From Thermoplasmata archaeon (GTDB lineage Archaea > Thermoplasmatota > Thermoplasmata > Thermoplasmatales > Thermoplasmataceae): 23,773 bases of DNA. Under the pieces are notes generated by a model. The model ran no database searches, was not told the origin of the DNA, and saw only the letters and a list, made by a program, of their open reading frames with translations. Where the stretch lies: positions 1 through 23,773 of the forward strand of contig JAJZXT010000156.1 in the NCBI GenBank assembly GCA_021806355.1, read 5' to 3'. Below, in pieces: positions 14,137 to 21,644 of the stretch (position 1 is the first letter of the stretch; each line of letters begins with the position of its first letter). The translations under genes and the position numbers were made by a program.

Positions 14137-14871
14137 CTATGGATTTGTTGAATTGATGGTGGGTTTCATTTGTGGCACATTATACCCCCATACCTGCCAC
14201 CATGATGAATCAATGGAATATGTCTGTGAAGTGAAATGCATGATTCCCAGTGTTACTGTTATTGTAAATGTAATGTTTTGATAGAATGTGTAGTTGCCGG
14301 GATTGATTAAGCTCGGATAATCTGGCACCATTTTACCATTTATTTTATTTGTGGTTTTACCGAACACGCTAAAGTAATATCCAGGACGATAATCATTACT
14401 AAAACCTTCAACGAGATGAGCATAGCCTCCAAAATTGTCTCCTGAATAAGCTGACATATTCTTAAGTAATGGTTTGTTAATTGAAAGGGAATAGTTTGTC
14501 ACGGTTATTACCAAATTGCTGTATGGGTATTTCATGAATTCTGAATGTATCCACATGTTTGAATACGCAAAACCAAAAGCAATACTGGACAGATTAAACC
14601 AGGATAGATTGACGTAATGTGTTGAAGGACAGGGGATAATGTAAGTCATAAGATTAACGTTATTTCCCTTGTAACTGAAGTTGCTTGAATTGAGGCAGGC
14701 GAATCTCCCCTCCTCAATACATCTATTAAAGTTTGTATAATTAACATAACCCTTAGCAAAAACCTGATTTATCCCTTGCGGCTCTGTAACATTTTCATAA
14801 TAGACAAATGATGAAAACACCATTATTATGATGATTCCAATTGCAAAGATTTTCATTACTCTTTTATTCAT
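14137..14871 (-). CDS. Small membrane-anchored extracellular protein, paralog 3
   Basis: One of three paralogs in tandem. Residues 1-24 form a signal anchor (Lys/Arg-rich start, then IFAIGIIIIMVFSSFVYY), followed by ENVTEPQG, a motif shared by all three. The rest is Asn/Ser/Tyr-rich with many NxS/T sequons (for example NYT, NSS, NLS, NIT), as in glycosylated archaeal surface proteins. The C-terminus repeats the family signature: a NFTFYxNITFTITV-like strand pair, then HFTSQTYSID and SWWQVWGYN (about 227-235). There are no cysteine pairs arranged for disulphides and no enzyme motif. The 244-residue length matches its paralogs. The ATG lies two bases after a stub of the large repeat protein's C-terminus. 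Function unknown; probably cell-surface. Confidence 0.75.
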   Translation of the reverse strand: MNKRVMKIFAIGIIIIMVFSSFVYYENVTEPQGINQVFAKGYVNYTNFNRCIEEGRFACLNSSNFSYKGNNVNLMTYIIPCPSTHYVNLSWFNLSSIAFGFAYSNMWIHSEFMKYPYSNLVITVTNYSLSINKPLLKNMSAYSGDNFGGYAHLVEGFSNDYRPGYYFSVFGKTTNKINGKMVPDYPSLINPGNYTFYQNITFTITVTLGIMHFTSQTYSIDSSWWQVWGYNVPQMKPTINSTNP

Positions 14872-14873
14872 TC

Positions 14874-14972
14874 TTACCCCTTCAACGGAATGTATAATGG
14901 CAACGATGCTGCTGCAGTGTATGACATAACGGAATATTTGTAGTATTCATTTCCTTGTCCATCATATTTAAT
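14874..14972 (-). pseudogene. C-terminal stub of a second large surface protein
   Basis: The frame directly upstream of the small paralog reads 32 codons ending YTAAASLPLYIPLKG and TAA. It aligns with the last residues of the 1029-aa surface protein, which ends YAASTSMPLYLPYWG: shared are a GQG, a YY-x-Y, a Tyr-Ala, and Ser-x-Pro-Leu-Tyr-x-Pro followed two residues later by the final Gly. Three stops close the frame just upstream of the stub. As with the intact gene, the end of the large protein abuts the start of a small anchored paralog, so this looks like the remainder of a deleted large gene from a duplicated two-gene module. Confidence 0.55.
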
Positions 14973-15001
14973 TTATCAATTTTATCCAGAAATATAGGAG
15001 A

Positions 15002-15709
15002 TTATCCTAGATCTCTTATTCCAGTATTGTATTCCCAAACCTGCCACCATGACTCGTCAAGATGGTATGGTTGGGAAGTGAAGTGAAATATTCCTATTGA
15101 CAGCGTGATTGTGAATGTAATATTTTCATAGAATGTGAAGTTGCCCTGATTGACTGCCTTGTACACTGAAACGATGGCACCAGTGAGACTACCAACCCCA
15201 CTTCCGTATAGGTATAGATCATACATTGAGATATGAGTTCCATCTCTTATTGAATATTGACCGTATGGGCCAAAGCTGTCATTCTTATTGGTTCCGTTCT
15301 TATACAGTGGATGGTTGATCGATACTGAAGTGTTCTGAATTGTGACCACTGGATTGCTGTATGGGGAATGAATTGATGAATAATTCGAAAGAAAAAGACA
15401 ACTTTGGAAGGCACAATATCCAACATCTACTCCTGAGCGATTAGACCATGATATATTTAGGTAATGGCAAGAAAATCCGGGCGCCATATGATATACAAGT
15501 GAAATCCTGTTTCCGAAATAAGTGTAGTTCAAGCTTTTTTGTATGTAAAACGACATTGATGAAGTATTGGGATTGGAAATATGGTAACTCAAATGAGATA
15601 TACCCTTAGGTTCCGTTGCATTCTCGTATAATGTTATGGATGCAAGTGCTATGATGACAATGATTACGATTGCTCCGATCTTTTTTATTTTACTATTTAT
15701 TTTTATCAC
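15002..15709 (-). CDS. Small membrane-anchored extracellular protein, paralog 2
   Basis: Paralog of the flanking small proteins. I place the start at the GTG at 15709, giving 235 residues that begin with a Lys-rich signal anchor (KIKKIGAIVIIVIIALASIT) as in the paralogs, then ENATEPKG. The frame is open to an earlier GTG at 15820 overlapping the preceding stop as GTGA, but the extra 37 residues have no paralog counterpart and no signal character. The body has sequons (NTS, NYT, NIS, NRS) and Tyr/Ser-rich strands. The C-terminal signature is present: NITFTITLSIGIFHFTSQ then SWWQVWEYN. In another frame the 100 bases before the start end in IYVPMEG-stop, faintly like the large protein's C-terminus. 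Function unknown, probably surface-exposed. Confidence 0.72.
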   Translation of the reverse strand: MIKINSKIKKIGAIVIIVIIALASITLYENATEPKGISHLSYHISNPNTSSMSFYIQKSLNYTYFGNRISLVYHMAPGFSCHYLNISWSNRSGVDVGYCAFQSCLFLSNYSSIHSPYSNPVVTIQNTSVSINHPLYKNGTNKNDSFGPYGQYSIRDGTHISMYDLYLYGSGVGSLTGAIVSVYKAVNQGNFTFYENITFTITLSIGIFHFTSQPYHLDESWWQVWEYNTGIRDLG

Positions 15710-15816
15710 CCTTCCATTGGCACATAAATTCGGAACCACTCCAAATAAAAAAGATCTTGAATGGTTGGATAATGCCGATTTGATTGCGTTCCAGTCATCA
15801 TTACCAATCTCTAATT

Positions 15817-16548
15817 TCACTGGAATTGAGATAAGTTATATCCCCACTCCTGCCACCACGACATATCTATGGAATATGTTTGAGAAGTGAAATGGACAAT
15901 GCTTTCCGATACCGTTATTGTAAAGGTGATGTTCAGGTAGAATGTGTAGTTTCCAGTGTTGATGACTGTATAGAATGGAGGGTAACCCGGGGAATTAGAA
16001 TCTAAACTATTTGTTTCATCAAATCTCATCAGCGAGTAACATGGATAACCATGATACGCATAAAAGTGCCCATAAGGCCCAAAACTGTCATTCTTTTCCG
16101 ATGTGGCATTCTTGAAGAAAGGTTTGTTGATTGAAAGTGACATATTTGTTATGCTAACGACAAGGTTGCTGTATTGAGATTTCATTGATTCATTACCTAT
16201 CCACAAAGAATTATAAAAGACACATGGGACAACACCTGGATAATTTGGTTTTATAGTAGAAATATTAGCATGCCTACCGTAATCTAGCCATGTATAATCC
16301 ATCAAATCCACAGTGTTTCCTAAATAGGAATAATTGTAAGAATGCAAAAACATGTTTGTGTATCCTGCTTTAATATATCCCGCAAACTCTGTGTAATTTA
16401 TTATGGCACTATTAATCGATGGTGTCATAATTCTGGTAAGGCCCTTAGGTTCCGTAATATCCTCATAATATGTGAATGATGAAAACACTGTTATTATAAT
16501 GATGCCAATTGCCGCTATTTTCAGAATTTTCTTATTTATTAAATTCAC
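15817..16548 (-). CDS. Small membrane-anchored extracellular protein, paralog 1
   Basis: A 243-residue paralog directly downstream of the large repeat protein. It starts with GTG, overlapping the large gene's stop as GTGA (4 bases), so translation is probably coupled and the two proteins are likely made together. Residues 1-27 form a signal anchor (KKILKIAAIGIIIITVFSSF), then EDITEPKG as in the paralogs. The extracellular body carries several sequons (NYT, NYS, NIS, NMS, NAT). The C-terminal signature is NITFTITVSESIVHFTSQ followed by SWWQEWGYN. No enzyme motif, lipobox or sortase-like signal is visible. The coupling suggests that it anchors, chaperones or complexes with the large secreted protein; that is an inference from context. 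Confidence 0.78.
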   Translation of the reverse strand: MNLINKKILKIAAIGIIIITVFSSFTYYEDITEPKGLTRIMTPSINSAIINYTEFAGYIKAGYTNMFLHSYNYSYLGNTVDLMDYTWLDYGRHANISTIKPNYPGVVPCVFYNSLWIGNESMKSQYSNLVVSITNMSLSINKPFFKNATSEKNDSFGPYGHFYAYHGYPCYSLMRFDETNSLDSNSPGYPPFYTVINTGNYTFYLNITFTITVSESIVHFTSQTYSIDMSWWQEWGYNLSQFQ

Positions 16549-19500
16549 CCCCAGTAAGGAAGATACAACGGCATCGATGTCGATGCAGCGTATTCAGGTC
16601 CGGCGTATGTGTAGTATCCCTGTCCCAATCCCGTATTTACCCATGTTGCCCCAACAAAGTCATTTTGCGTAAACTTTAATGTCGTTGTTTTACTGCTACA
16701 TATAATTGTATGAATGGGTACAATAAATGCAGATACAGCATATGTATAATAATCCAAAGCGAAATCTTGGTGATTCGCAGTGTTCGGAACTCGTGTTGGA
16801 GTTAACTCCATCTCGAGGCTCTGTGTGTATGATGGATTCCCATTCCCGTCATTTACTATTTGATAAACCGATGTTGAACCTTCTGGAGTGGGGGTAGGAT
16901 TGGCAGGATTAATCGCCTCAAGATTTCCACACATCTCTGGGGGTAGGTTCTCGGTGTTTGTTTGCCCCGGATTCCAGTTCTCATAGCAGAATGATTTTTT
17001 CTGATTAATACTACCCCAGTATTTGTTCACTGTTGAGGTGGGCGTGGCTTCTTTGAATATTACAGGTCCTAATAAAGTCATTACAAGTCCCCCTACTTCC
17101 CCAACACCCGTATCAGATAAAAGCAGCGCAGCAGCGACTGTATCATATATCCCTCGTTCTACTATTGCAATATTGCTTGTGGAGGATGAGGAAGATGAAG
17201 AAGATTGTTGATATTGCTCTTCCGGTTCAAATGCCCCATAACTTGTACAAACACCTTTCTGGCTTGTCGAATAATTAATGTATTGCTTATAACTGAATAT
17301 TCCATAATTGTATGTATTTGTGTTAGAATTGTCGGTGGCATTATAAAATGAGAGCCCAAAGCAGAAACTTGTGCCCTTATTTTGAGACCAATATTTATTG
17401 CCTGGTCCACCAGATACTGTTGCCACTATATACCCTAATAATTCGCCATGAGAACTTGTATATACTGCGTTTGTATCGAAACTGTCTGCTGTGCAGGGGC
17501 TGTTGCTGGAATTCTCAGAAATAAACCTGGAATAAACATCAAATGTATAATTAAAATATGTATTCACTGATCCATATGGATTCGTGAAGGTTACAAGGAA
17601 ACCTCCGTATGCACCCGGATTTGGTGTCCATGTAAAATTTACGTACCCTTTGCCGTTTATTCCATTGCTGGAATATATTGTTAATGAACTTGGAGTTAGT
17701 GAAGTGGGTAAAGTGCTAACAGTAATTCCATCACACTGATTTTGAGCCATAGCGTTTGAATATTGGATTGAGAAATGAAGAGTGCTTACCTCTGCCCCCA
17801 TCATAAAATAGGAATCTTCGACACCATTACTGAATGTATCATTGCCCATTACTGCTTTTGTGAAGTTATAGCTTGGTGCAGTAAGTGGCAGGTCTGAAAT
17901 ATGGAAATACCCTAATTCTGGACCAAGCGAGCTGAATGCTATCCCTACTTCGTTTGATCCACCAATTATTGAAACTGAACCGCTTGATGGGGAAACAGCG
18001 TAACCTGAAACCGATCCAATGCGGTATGAATATGTTCCGGAGGTTTCACTGAATGTGATTGATGAGGATGTTGTTGATTGTGTTTGATCATTGAGAGTTG
18101 TCTGCCATGAGGTTCCTGAGGGAAGGCCAGTCTCAGTGAATGTGATACCGTAGGTTGGAATTTTAGTGAATGTTACCGATACTGTTTGAGAACCACCGAC
18201 AGAAACGGAACCACTTGATGGTGAAACACTGTAACCTGAAACGGATCCAATGCTATATGAATAGGTTCCACTTATTTCATTGAATACTACTGAATTCGAT
18301 GTTGAAGTTAGTGTTTGACCATTCATTGTTGCCTTCCATGAGGTTCCTGAAGGAAGACCGGTTTCCGTGAAAGTGATACCGTAATTTTTAGCGAATGTTA
18401 CAGACACCGATTTTGGCCAAGCTATAACTGGAACATAACCGCTTGAAGGTGAAACACTGTAACCTGAAACCGATCCAATGCTGTATGAATAGGTTCCTTC
18501 GGTTTCTCTGAAAGTTATTGATGAGGATGTTGTTGATTGCGTTTGCCCATTGAGTGTTGTCTGCCATGAGGTTCCTGAGGGAAGGCCAGTCTCAGTGAAT
18601 GTGATATTGTAATACGTTGGATTTTTAATGTATGTTACAGATACTACTTTTATTCCACTTCCACTTGGAACTGTAACAGAACCACTTGAGGGCGAAACGC
18701 CGTAACCTGAGATGGATCCAATGCTGTATGAATACGTTCCTGGGAACATTAAGAAAGTGACAGAGTTTGATGTTGATGATAGTGTTCTCCCGTCGAGTGT
18801 TGCTTGCCATGATGTTCCTGAAGGAAGACCGGTTTCCGTGAATCGTATAAAGTAGTCTGGTCTTGGGGTGATGTGTGGAGGTCGGGGTGGACATGCAACA
18901 GGGTCTCTTGTGATCCTGTCCGGCTGGTAATATATCATCGGATCGATGGTGTACGATTCATTGTGGTTTATTGTGCCCGGATTGAAAGGAAGGATGATCT
19001 GGTCTCCGGATGAACCTGAGGATATAACACCTGAACTGAATATGGAATCTTCTGACTGCCAGTTCAATGAAAGGTTTCCAACGGTGACATTCCAGTCACT
19101 TGATGGTATTGCACCCAATCCTGAACTTAGATTCATGTATGATGGATTGAATCCATTGGTGCATGCAGTTGAGTTGTATCCCATTGCCATGGAGAATGTT
19201 CCGATGTAGTTGCCGGTAACGTTCAGATCCTTTATGACAATGGATGCGTCTATGCCTTTTGTTGTGAAGGAGAATATCTCAGCTATCCTGACATAGTGGT
19301 TCCACTTAATCATGACAGCAGAGTTCTGCCATAATGATTGAATGTGATTGGTGGAATAATTTGAGAAGGATTCTTCAATGAGTGGTGCTGATGTGTTGGT
19401 ATTATTTGTTGATACGGTGAATGGATTTGCCTGTGGACCGGGAGAATAGTTTGGATTCTGTTCAAACACAGTCCATGATACAGGAAACATCTTGCCGTCA

Positions 19501-19634
19501 AATCCCACAAATGTGTTTTGCCCTATAAATTTCACCATCTCATTTCCATAGGAATAAGATTCAACAGGTACTGATACATAATCATTGTTGAAGTGTTGTA
19601 TAATGGGTATTGCCATCATTGCAGTGATCATCAT
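16545..19634 (-). CDS. Large secreted repeat surface protein (1029+ aa), possibly phase-variable
   Basis: A secreted protein with no enzyme motif. The N-terminal domain (about 20-260) is Asn/Ser-rich with many sequons. Four tandem repeats of about 75 residues follow (262-567), each with TETGLPSGTSW and then GTYSYSIGSVSGYSVSPSSG. This 'TETGLPSGTSW' type is frequent in Thermoplasmata surface proteins and looks PEGA-like. After the repeats come a long Tyr/Asn-rich domain, a poly-Ser run (about 810) with a hydrophobic stretch, and the end SMPLYLPYWG. The coordinates use the internal ATG at 19634 because the frame is closed upstream by TAA at 19697-19695. Upstream of that ATG the frame reads ENRFKALKLIAI, which completes a proper signal peptide, so the true start is probably ATG 19710 beyond an (GA)11 tract that now puts it out of frame. 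The gene is coupled to the small paralog downstream. Confidence 0.8.
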   Translation of the reverse strand: MMITAMMAIPIIQHFNNDYVSVPVESYSYGNEMVKFIGQNTFVGFDGKMFPVSWTVFEQNPNYSPGPQANPFTVSTNNTNTSAPLIEESFSNYSTNHIQSLWQNSAVMIKWNHYVRIAEIFSFTTKGIDASIVIKDLNVTGNYIGTFSMAMGYNSTACTNGFNPSYMNLSSGLGAIPSSDWNVTVGNLSLNWQSEDSIFSSGVISSGSSGDQIILPFNPGTINHNESYTIDPMIYYQPDRITRDPVACPPRPPHITPRPDYFIRFTETGLPSGTSWQATLDGRTLSSTSNSVTFLMFPGTYSYSIGSISGYGVSPSSGSVTVPSGSGIKVVSVTYIKNPTYYNITFTETGLPSGTSWQTTLNGQTQSTTSSSITFRETEGTYSYSIGSVSGYSVSPSSGYVPVIAWPKSVSVTFAKNYGITFTETGLPSGTSWKATMNGQTLTSTSNSVVFNEISGTYSYSIGSVSGYSVSPSSGSVSVGGSQTVSVTFTKIPTYGITFTETGLPSGTSWQTTLNDQTQSTTSSSITFSETSGTYSYRIGSVSGYAVSPSSGSVSIIGGSNEVGIAFSSLGPELGYFHISDLPLTAPSYNFTKAVMGNDTFSNGVEDSYFMMGAEVSTLHFSIQYSNAMAQNQCDGITVSTLPTSLTPSSLTIYSSNGINGKGYVNFTWTPNPGAYGGFLVTFTNPYGSVNTYFNYTFDVYSRFISENSSNSPCTADSFDTNAVYTSSHGELLGYIVATVSGGPGNKYWSQNKGTSFCFGLSFYNATDNSNTNTYNYGIFSYKQYINYSTSQKGVCTSYGAFEPEEQYQQSSSSSSSSTSNIAIVERGIYDTVAAALLLSDTGVGEVGGLVMTLLGPVIFKEATPTSTVNKYWGSINQKKSFCYENWNPGQTNTENLPPEMCGNLEAINPANPTPTPEGSTSVYQIVNDGNGNPSYTQSLEMELTPTRVPNTANHQDFALDYYTYAVSAFIVPIHTIICSSKTTTLKFTQNDFVGATWVNTGLGQGYYTYAGPEYAASTSMPLYLPYWG
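17934..18851 (-). repeat. Four tandem ~75-aa 'GLPSGTSW' repeats
   Basis: Within the large surface protein, repeat units begin near residues 262, 343, 419 and 497 and are 73-81 residues apart. Each has FTETGLPSGTSW, a short variable loop ending in a T/S-rich turn, GTYSYSIGS(V/I)SGY and SPSSG. They are also similar at DNA level (for example aggttcctga on the plus strand occurs in every unit). Unit 2 carries an atypical segment (VPVIAWPKS) and unit 1 a longer linker. Their similarity makes unequal recombination, and so change of copy number, plausible. Confidence 0.9.
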
Positions 19635-19666
19635 GATTGCAATGAGTTTAAGCGCCTTGAACCTGT

Positions 19667-19688
19667 TCTCTCTCTCTCTCTCTCTCTC
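19667..19688 (-). repeat. (GA)11 dinucleotide microsatellite at the 5' end of the surface-protein gene
   Basis: The coding (minus) strand carries eleven uninterrupted GA units (TC on the plus strand), preceded by AAA and followed by ACAGG. It begins 19 bases after the start of the ATG at 19710 and ends about 30 bases before the hydrophobic part of the signal peptide. It encodes Arg-Glu repeats in two frames. No other dinucleotide run of this length was noticed in the window. Confidence 0.95.
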
Positions 19689-19729
19689 TTTCTGTTACTA
19701 CTGAATACATTTTGAAATCTGTCCTGAAA

Positions 19730-19737
19730 GATATAAG
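19730..19737 (-). promoter_or_regulatory. TATA box of the large surface-protein gene
   Basis: On the minus strand cttatatc is centred about 24 bases before the ATG at 19710, while it is about 100 bases from the internal ATG at 19634. The spacing matches other leaderless-looking genes here and supports 19710 as the intended start codon. Confidence 0.5.
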
Positions 19738-20034
19738 TGTTAATAAATTTACTGTGATAATGAGTAGCACGCATATTTAATGATGCATAGAAATATGCTA
19801 TCACATTAATCTGCATAATGCTCTTATTCGATGTCAAAGAGTTCCGATAATGCACGAATTTAACTTACCCGAAGAGATTTAAACGCCATGAAGTCAAGTG
19901 AATTTGGTGGCAATTTCCAGTAAAAATACTTATTGTAGATAAAGAATATAATCATTCACTCGTGCAAATGATATCTTTATAAGGAATTTATTAATTTACT
20001 GGAACTCTATAATCAATAGGGAGTGTAAAGATAT
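19738..20034. other. Intergenic region between surface-protein island and rps6e
   Basis: About 300 AT-rich bases separate the divergent surface-protein and rps6e genes. The minus-strand frame running through 19631-19855 is judged not to be a gene. The rps6e side has AT-rich blocks at 19976-19996 (tttataaggaatttattaat) and 20006-20012 (ctataat), either of which could be the TATA box, and agggagtg at 20018-20025 as a ribosome-binding site for the ATG at 20035. I see no RNA gene or repeat here. Confidence 0.4.
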
Positions 20035-20415
20035 ATGGCAAATTCAGTAGCAGTAATTGCAGACCCGAGAACCGGGAAGAGTTACAAGAAGGAAGTTACG
20101 CCGGAAAATATGAGCATACTTACCGGAAGGAAAGTCGGGGAAGAAATAGATGGAATATTCTTTGAAATGCCCGGATACAAATTAAAAATCACTGGAGGGT
20201 CCAGCATAGATGGATTCCCAATGAGAAGAGATATTGCAACCGCAGGCAAGAAAAGGATTCTTGTTACGTATTCAGAAGGAAGAAGGGCCAAGAAAGGTGT
20301 AAGAAAGAGAGTGACATTCAGAGGTTCAATTATTGGATCAGACATATCACAGCTTAACCTCTCAATCCTTCAATATGGACCAAAGGCACTCGAAGAATCT
20401 GAGGAAAAGAATTAA
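20035..20415 (+). CDS. rps6e: Small-subunit ribosomal protein S6e
   Basis: Archaeal/eukaryotic 30S subunit protein of 126 residues. Recognised by the N-terminal strand region VAVIADPRTGKSYKKEV (5-21), GRKVGEEIDG (31-40), the highly conserved GGSSIDGFPMRRDI (54-67) and the basic RRAKKGVRKRVTFRG segment (83-97), which contacts rRNA. As in other archaea it lacks the long phosphorylated C-terminal helix of eukaryotic S6. It has a ribosome-binding site (agggagtg) 10 bases upstream, so unlike many neighbours it is probably not leaderless. Its TAA shares one base with the ATG of aIF2-gamma (TAATG), a gene order widely conserved in archaea. Confidence 0.97.
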   Translation: MANSVAVIADPRTGKSYKKEVTPENMSILTGRKVGEEIDGIFFEMPGYKLKITGGSSIDGFPMRRDIATAGKKRILVTYSEGRRAKKGVRKRVTFRGSIIGSDISQLNLSILQYGPKALEESEEKN

Positions 20416-21644
20416 TGACTTCTGATCTGCCACAGCCTACTGTCAATATCGGAATGGTTGGACACGTTGACCATGGAAAGAGTACTCTAACCCGTGCTCT
20501 AACCGGAAAAAAAACAGATATTCATTCTGAAGAGATCAAGAGAGGAATTTCCATAAAGCTCGGTTATGCCGAAACGCCTATCTATGTCTGTAAAGGCGAA
20601 GATGGAAATGACAGATACAGCAGGGTTGAAACAGATCAAAATTGCGAACTGAAAAGAGTTGTATCATTTGTTGACGCTCCGGGGCATGAAACCCTGATGG
20701 CAACGATGCTATCAGGATCTGCCATAATGGATGGAGCCTTACTTGTGATTGCAGCAAATGAGAAATGCCCCCAACCCCAAACTAGAGAACATCTCATTGC
20801 GATTGAAATAATGGGGATCAAAAATATCGTTGTTGTCCAGAATAAAATTGATCTTGTGACGAGGGAAAAAGCAATTGAGAATTATAACGAAATAAAGAAT
20901 TTTCTCAAGGGAAGCATAGCTGAAGATGCCCCGGTTATACCTGTCAGTGCATATCATAACAGGAATATTGATGCCCTGCTCAAGGCAATAGAGGATTATA
21001 TCCCTACACCACCGCATAAGGCCGATGCAGACCCCATGATGTATGTTGCCAGGTCCTTTGACATTAACAGGCCCGGAACCGATATATCATTATTGAAAGG
21101 GGGAGTCATAGGCGGGTCTCTTGTAAATGGAAGCCTCAGTATTGGAGATGAGATTGAGATAACCCCAGGGCTCCAGTTAACAAAAGGCAATAAACAGGTA
21201 TGGGAGAACATAATAACGGAGATCACAAGCCTCATGGCGGGAACTCGTTCATATGAAAGAATCATCCCCGGCGGATTGTCTGCCGTTGGAACAAAACTTG
21301 ATCCTTTCCTTACAAAAGGAGATTCCCTTACGGGAAGAATAGCGGGAAAACCTGGGAAACTTCCACAAATGACCATGAATCTTACGGTAGAAACACATCT
21401 CCTGAAAAGAGTTGTAGGTTTTACTGAAGATATGAAAGTTGAACCGATAAAAAGCAAGGAAAGCTTGATGCTAACTGTTGGTACTTCAAACACTGTTGGG
21501 CTGGTAACAAGCGCCAGAGACATGTCCGCCGAAATTATCCTTAAATATCCAGTTGCTGCAAGAGAAAATGAAAGAGTGGCGTTGGCAAGAAGGGTAGAAA
21601 ACAGATGGCGCCTGATTGGTTATGGCAATATCCTCTCTTTGTAA
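20415..21644 (+). CDS. eif2g: Translation initiation factor aIF2 gamma subunit
   Basis: The GTPase core of aIF2, which binds GTP and Met-tRNAi and brings it to the small ribosomal subunit. G motifs: G1 GHVDHGKS (16-23), G3 DAPGH (87-91), G4 NKID (143-146), G5 SAY (178-180). Two beta-barrel domains follow (about 200-409) with YVARSFDINRPGTDI and GGVIGGSLVNGSLSIGDEIE. The 409-residue length is normal. The zinc-knuckle insertion between switch 1 and G3, usually Cys4 in archaea, keeps only Cys59 and Cys77, so metal binding there is probably lost. It is translated in tandem with rps6e (one-base overlap), and its 3' end overlaps the convergent glycosylase gene by 25 bases. Confidence 0.97.
   Translation: MTSDLPQPTVNIGMVGHVDHGKSTLTRALTGKKTDIHSEEIKRGISIKLGYAETPIYVCKGEDGNDRYSRVETDQNCELKRVVSFVDAPGHETLMATMLSGSAIMDGALLVIAANEKCPQPQTREHLIAIEIMGIKNIVVVQNKIDLVTREKAIENYNEIKNFLKGSIAEDAPVIPVSAYHNRNIDALLKAIEDYIPTPPHKADADPMMYVARSFDINRPGTDISLLKGGVIGGSLVNGSLSIGDEIEITPGLQLTKGNKQVWENIITEITSLMAGTRSYERIIPGGLSAVGTKLDPFLTKGDSLTGRIAGKPGKLPQMTMNLTVETHLLKRVVGFTEDMKVEPIKSKESLMLTVGTSNTVGLVTSARDMSAEIILKYPVAARENERVALARRVENRWRLIGYGNILSL

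Noticed and set aside
15710..15820. N-terminal extension of small paralog 2 from GTG 15820
   Set aside because: The 37 extra residues are not signal-like and are absent from the paralogs; GTG 15709 gives the family N-terminus.
14137..19634. Thermopsin or other protease in the surface island
   Set aside because: GLPSGTSW-type repeats can accompany thermopsins, but no protease active-site motif was visible in these proteins.
19631..19855. 74-codon minus-strand ORF running into the GA tract
   Set aside because: It lacks signal-peptide character after the tract, stops soon after, and has no promoter at the right spacing; ATG 19710 explains the region better.
20996..21523. 175-codon ORF antisense to aIF2-gamma
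   Set aside because: Antisense shadow of a highly conserved gene, with no start signal or protein character.
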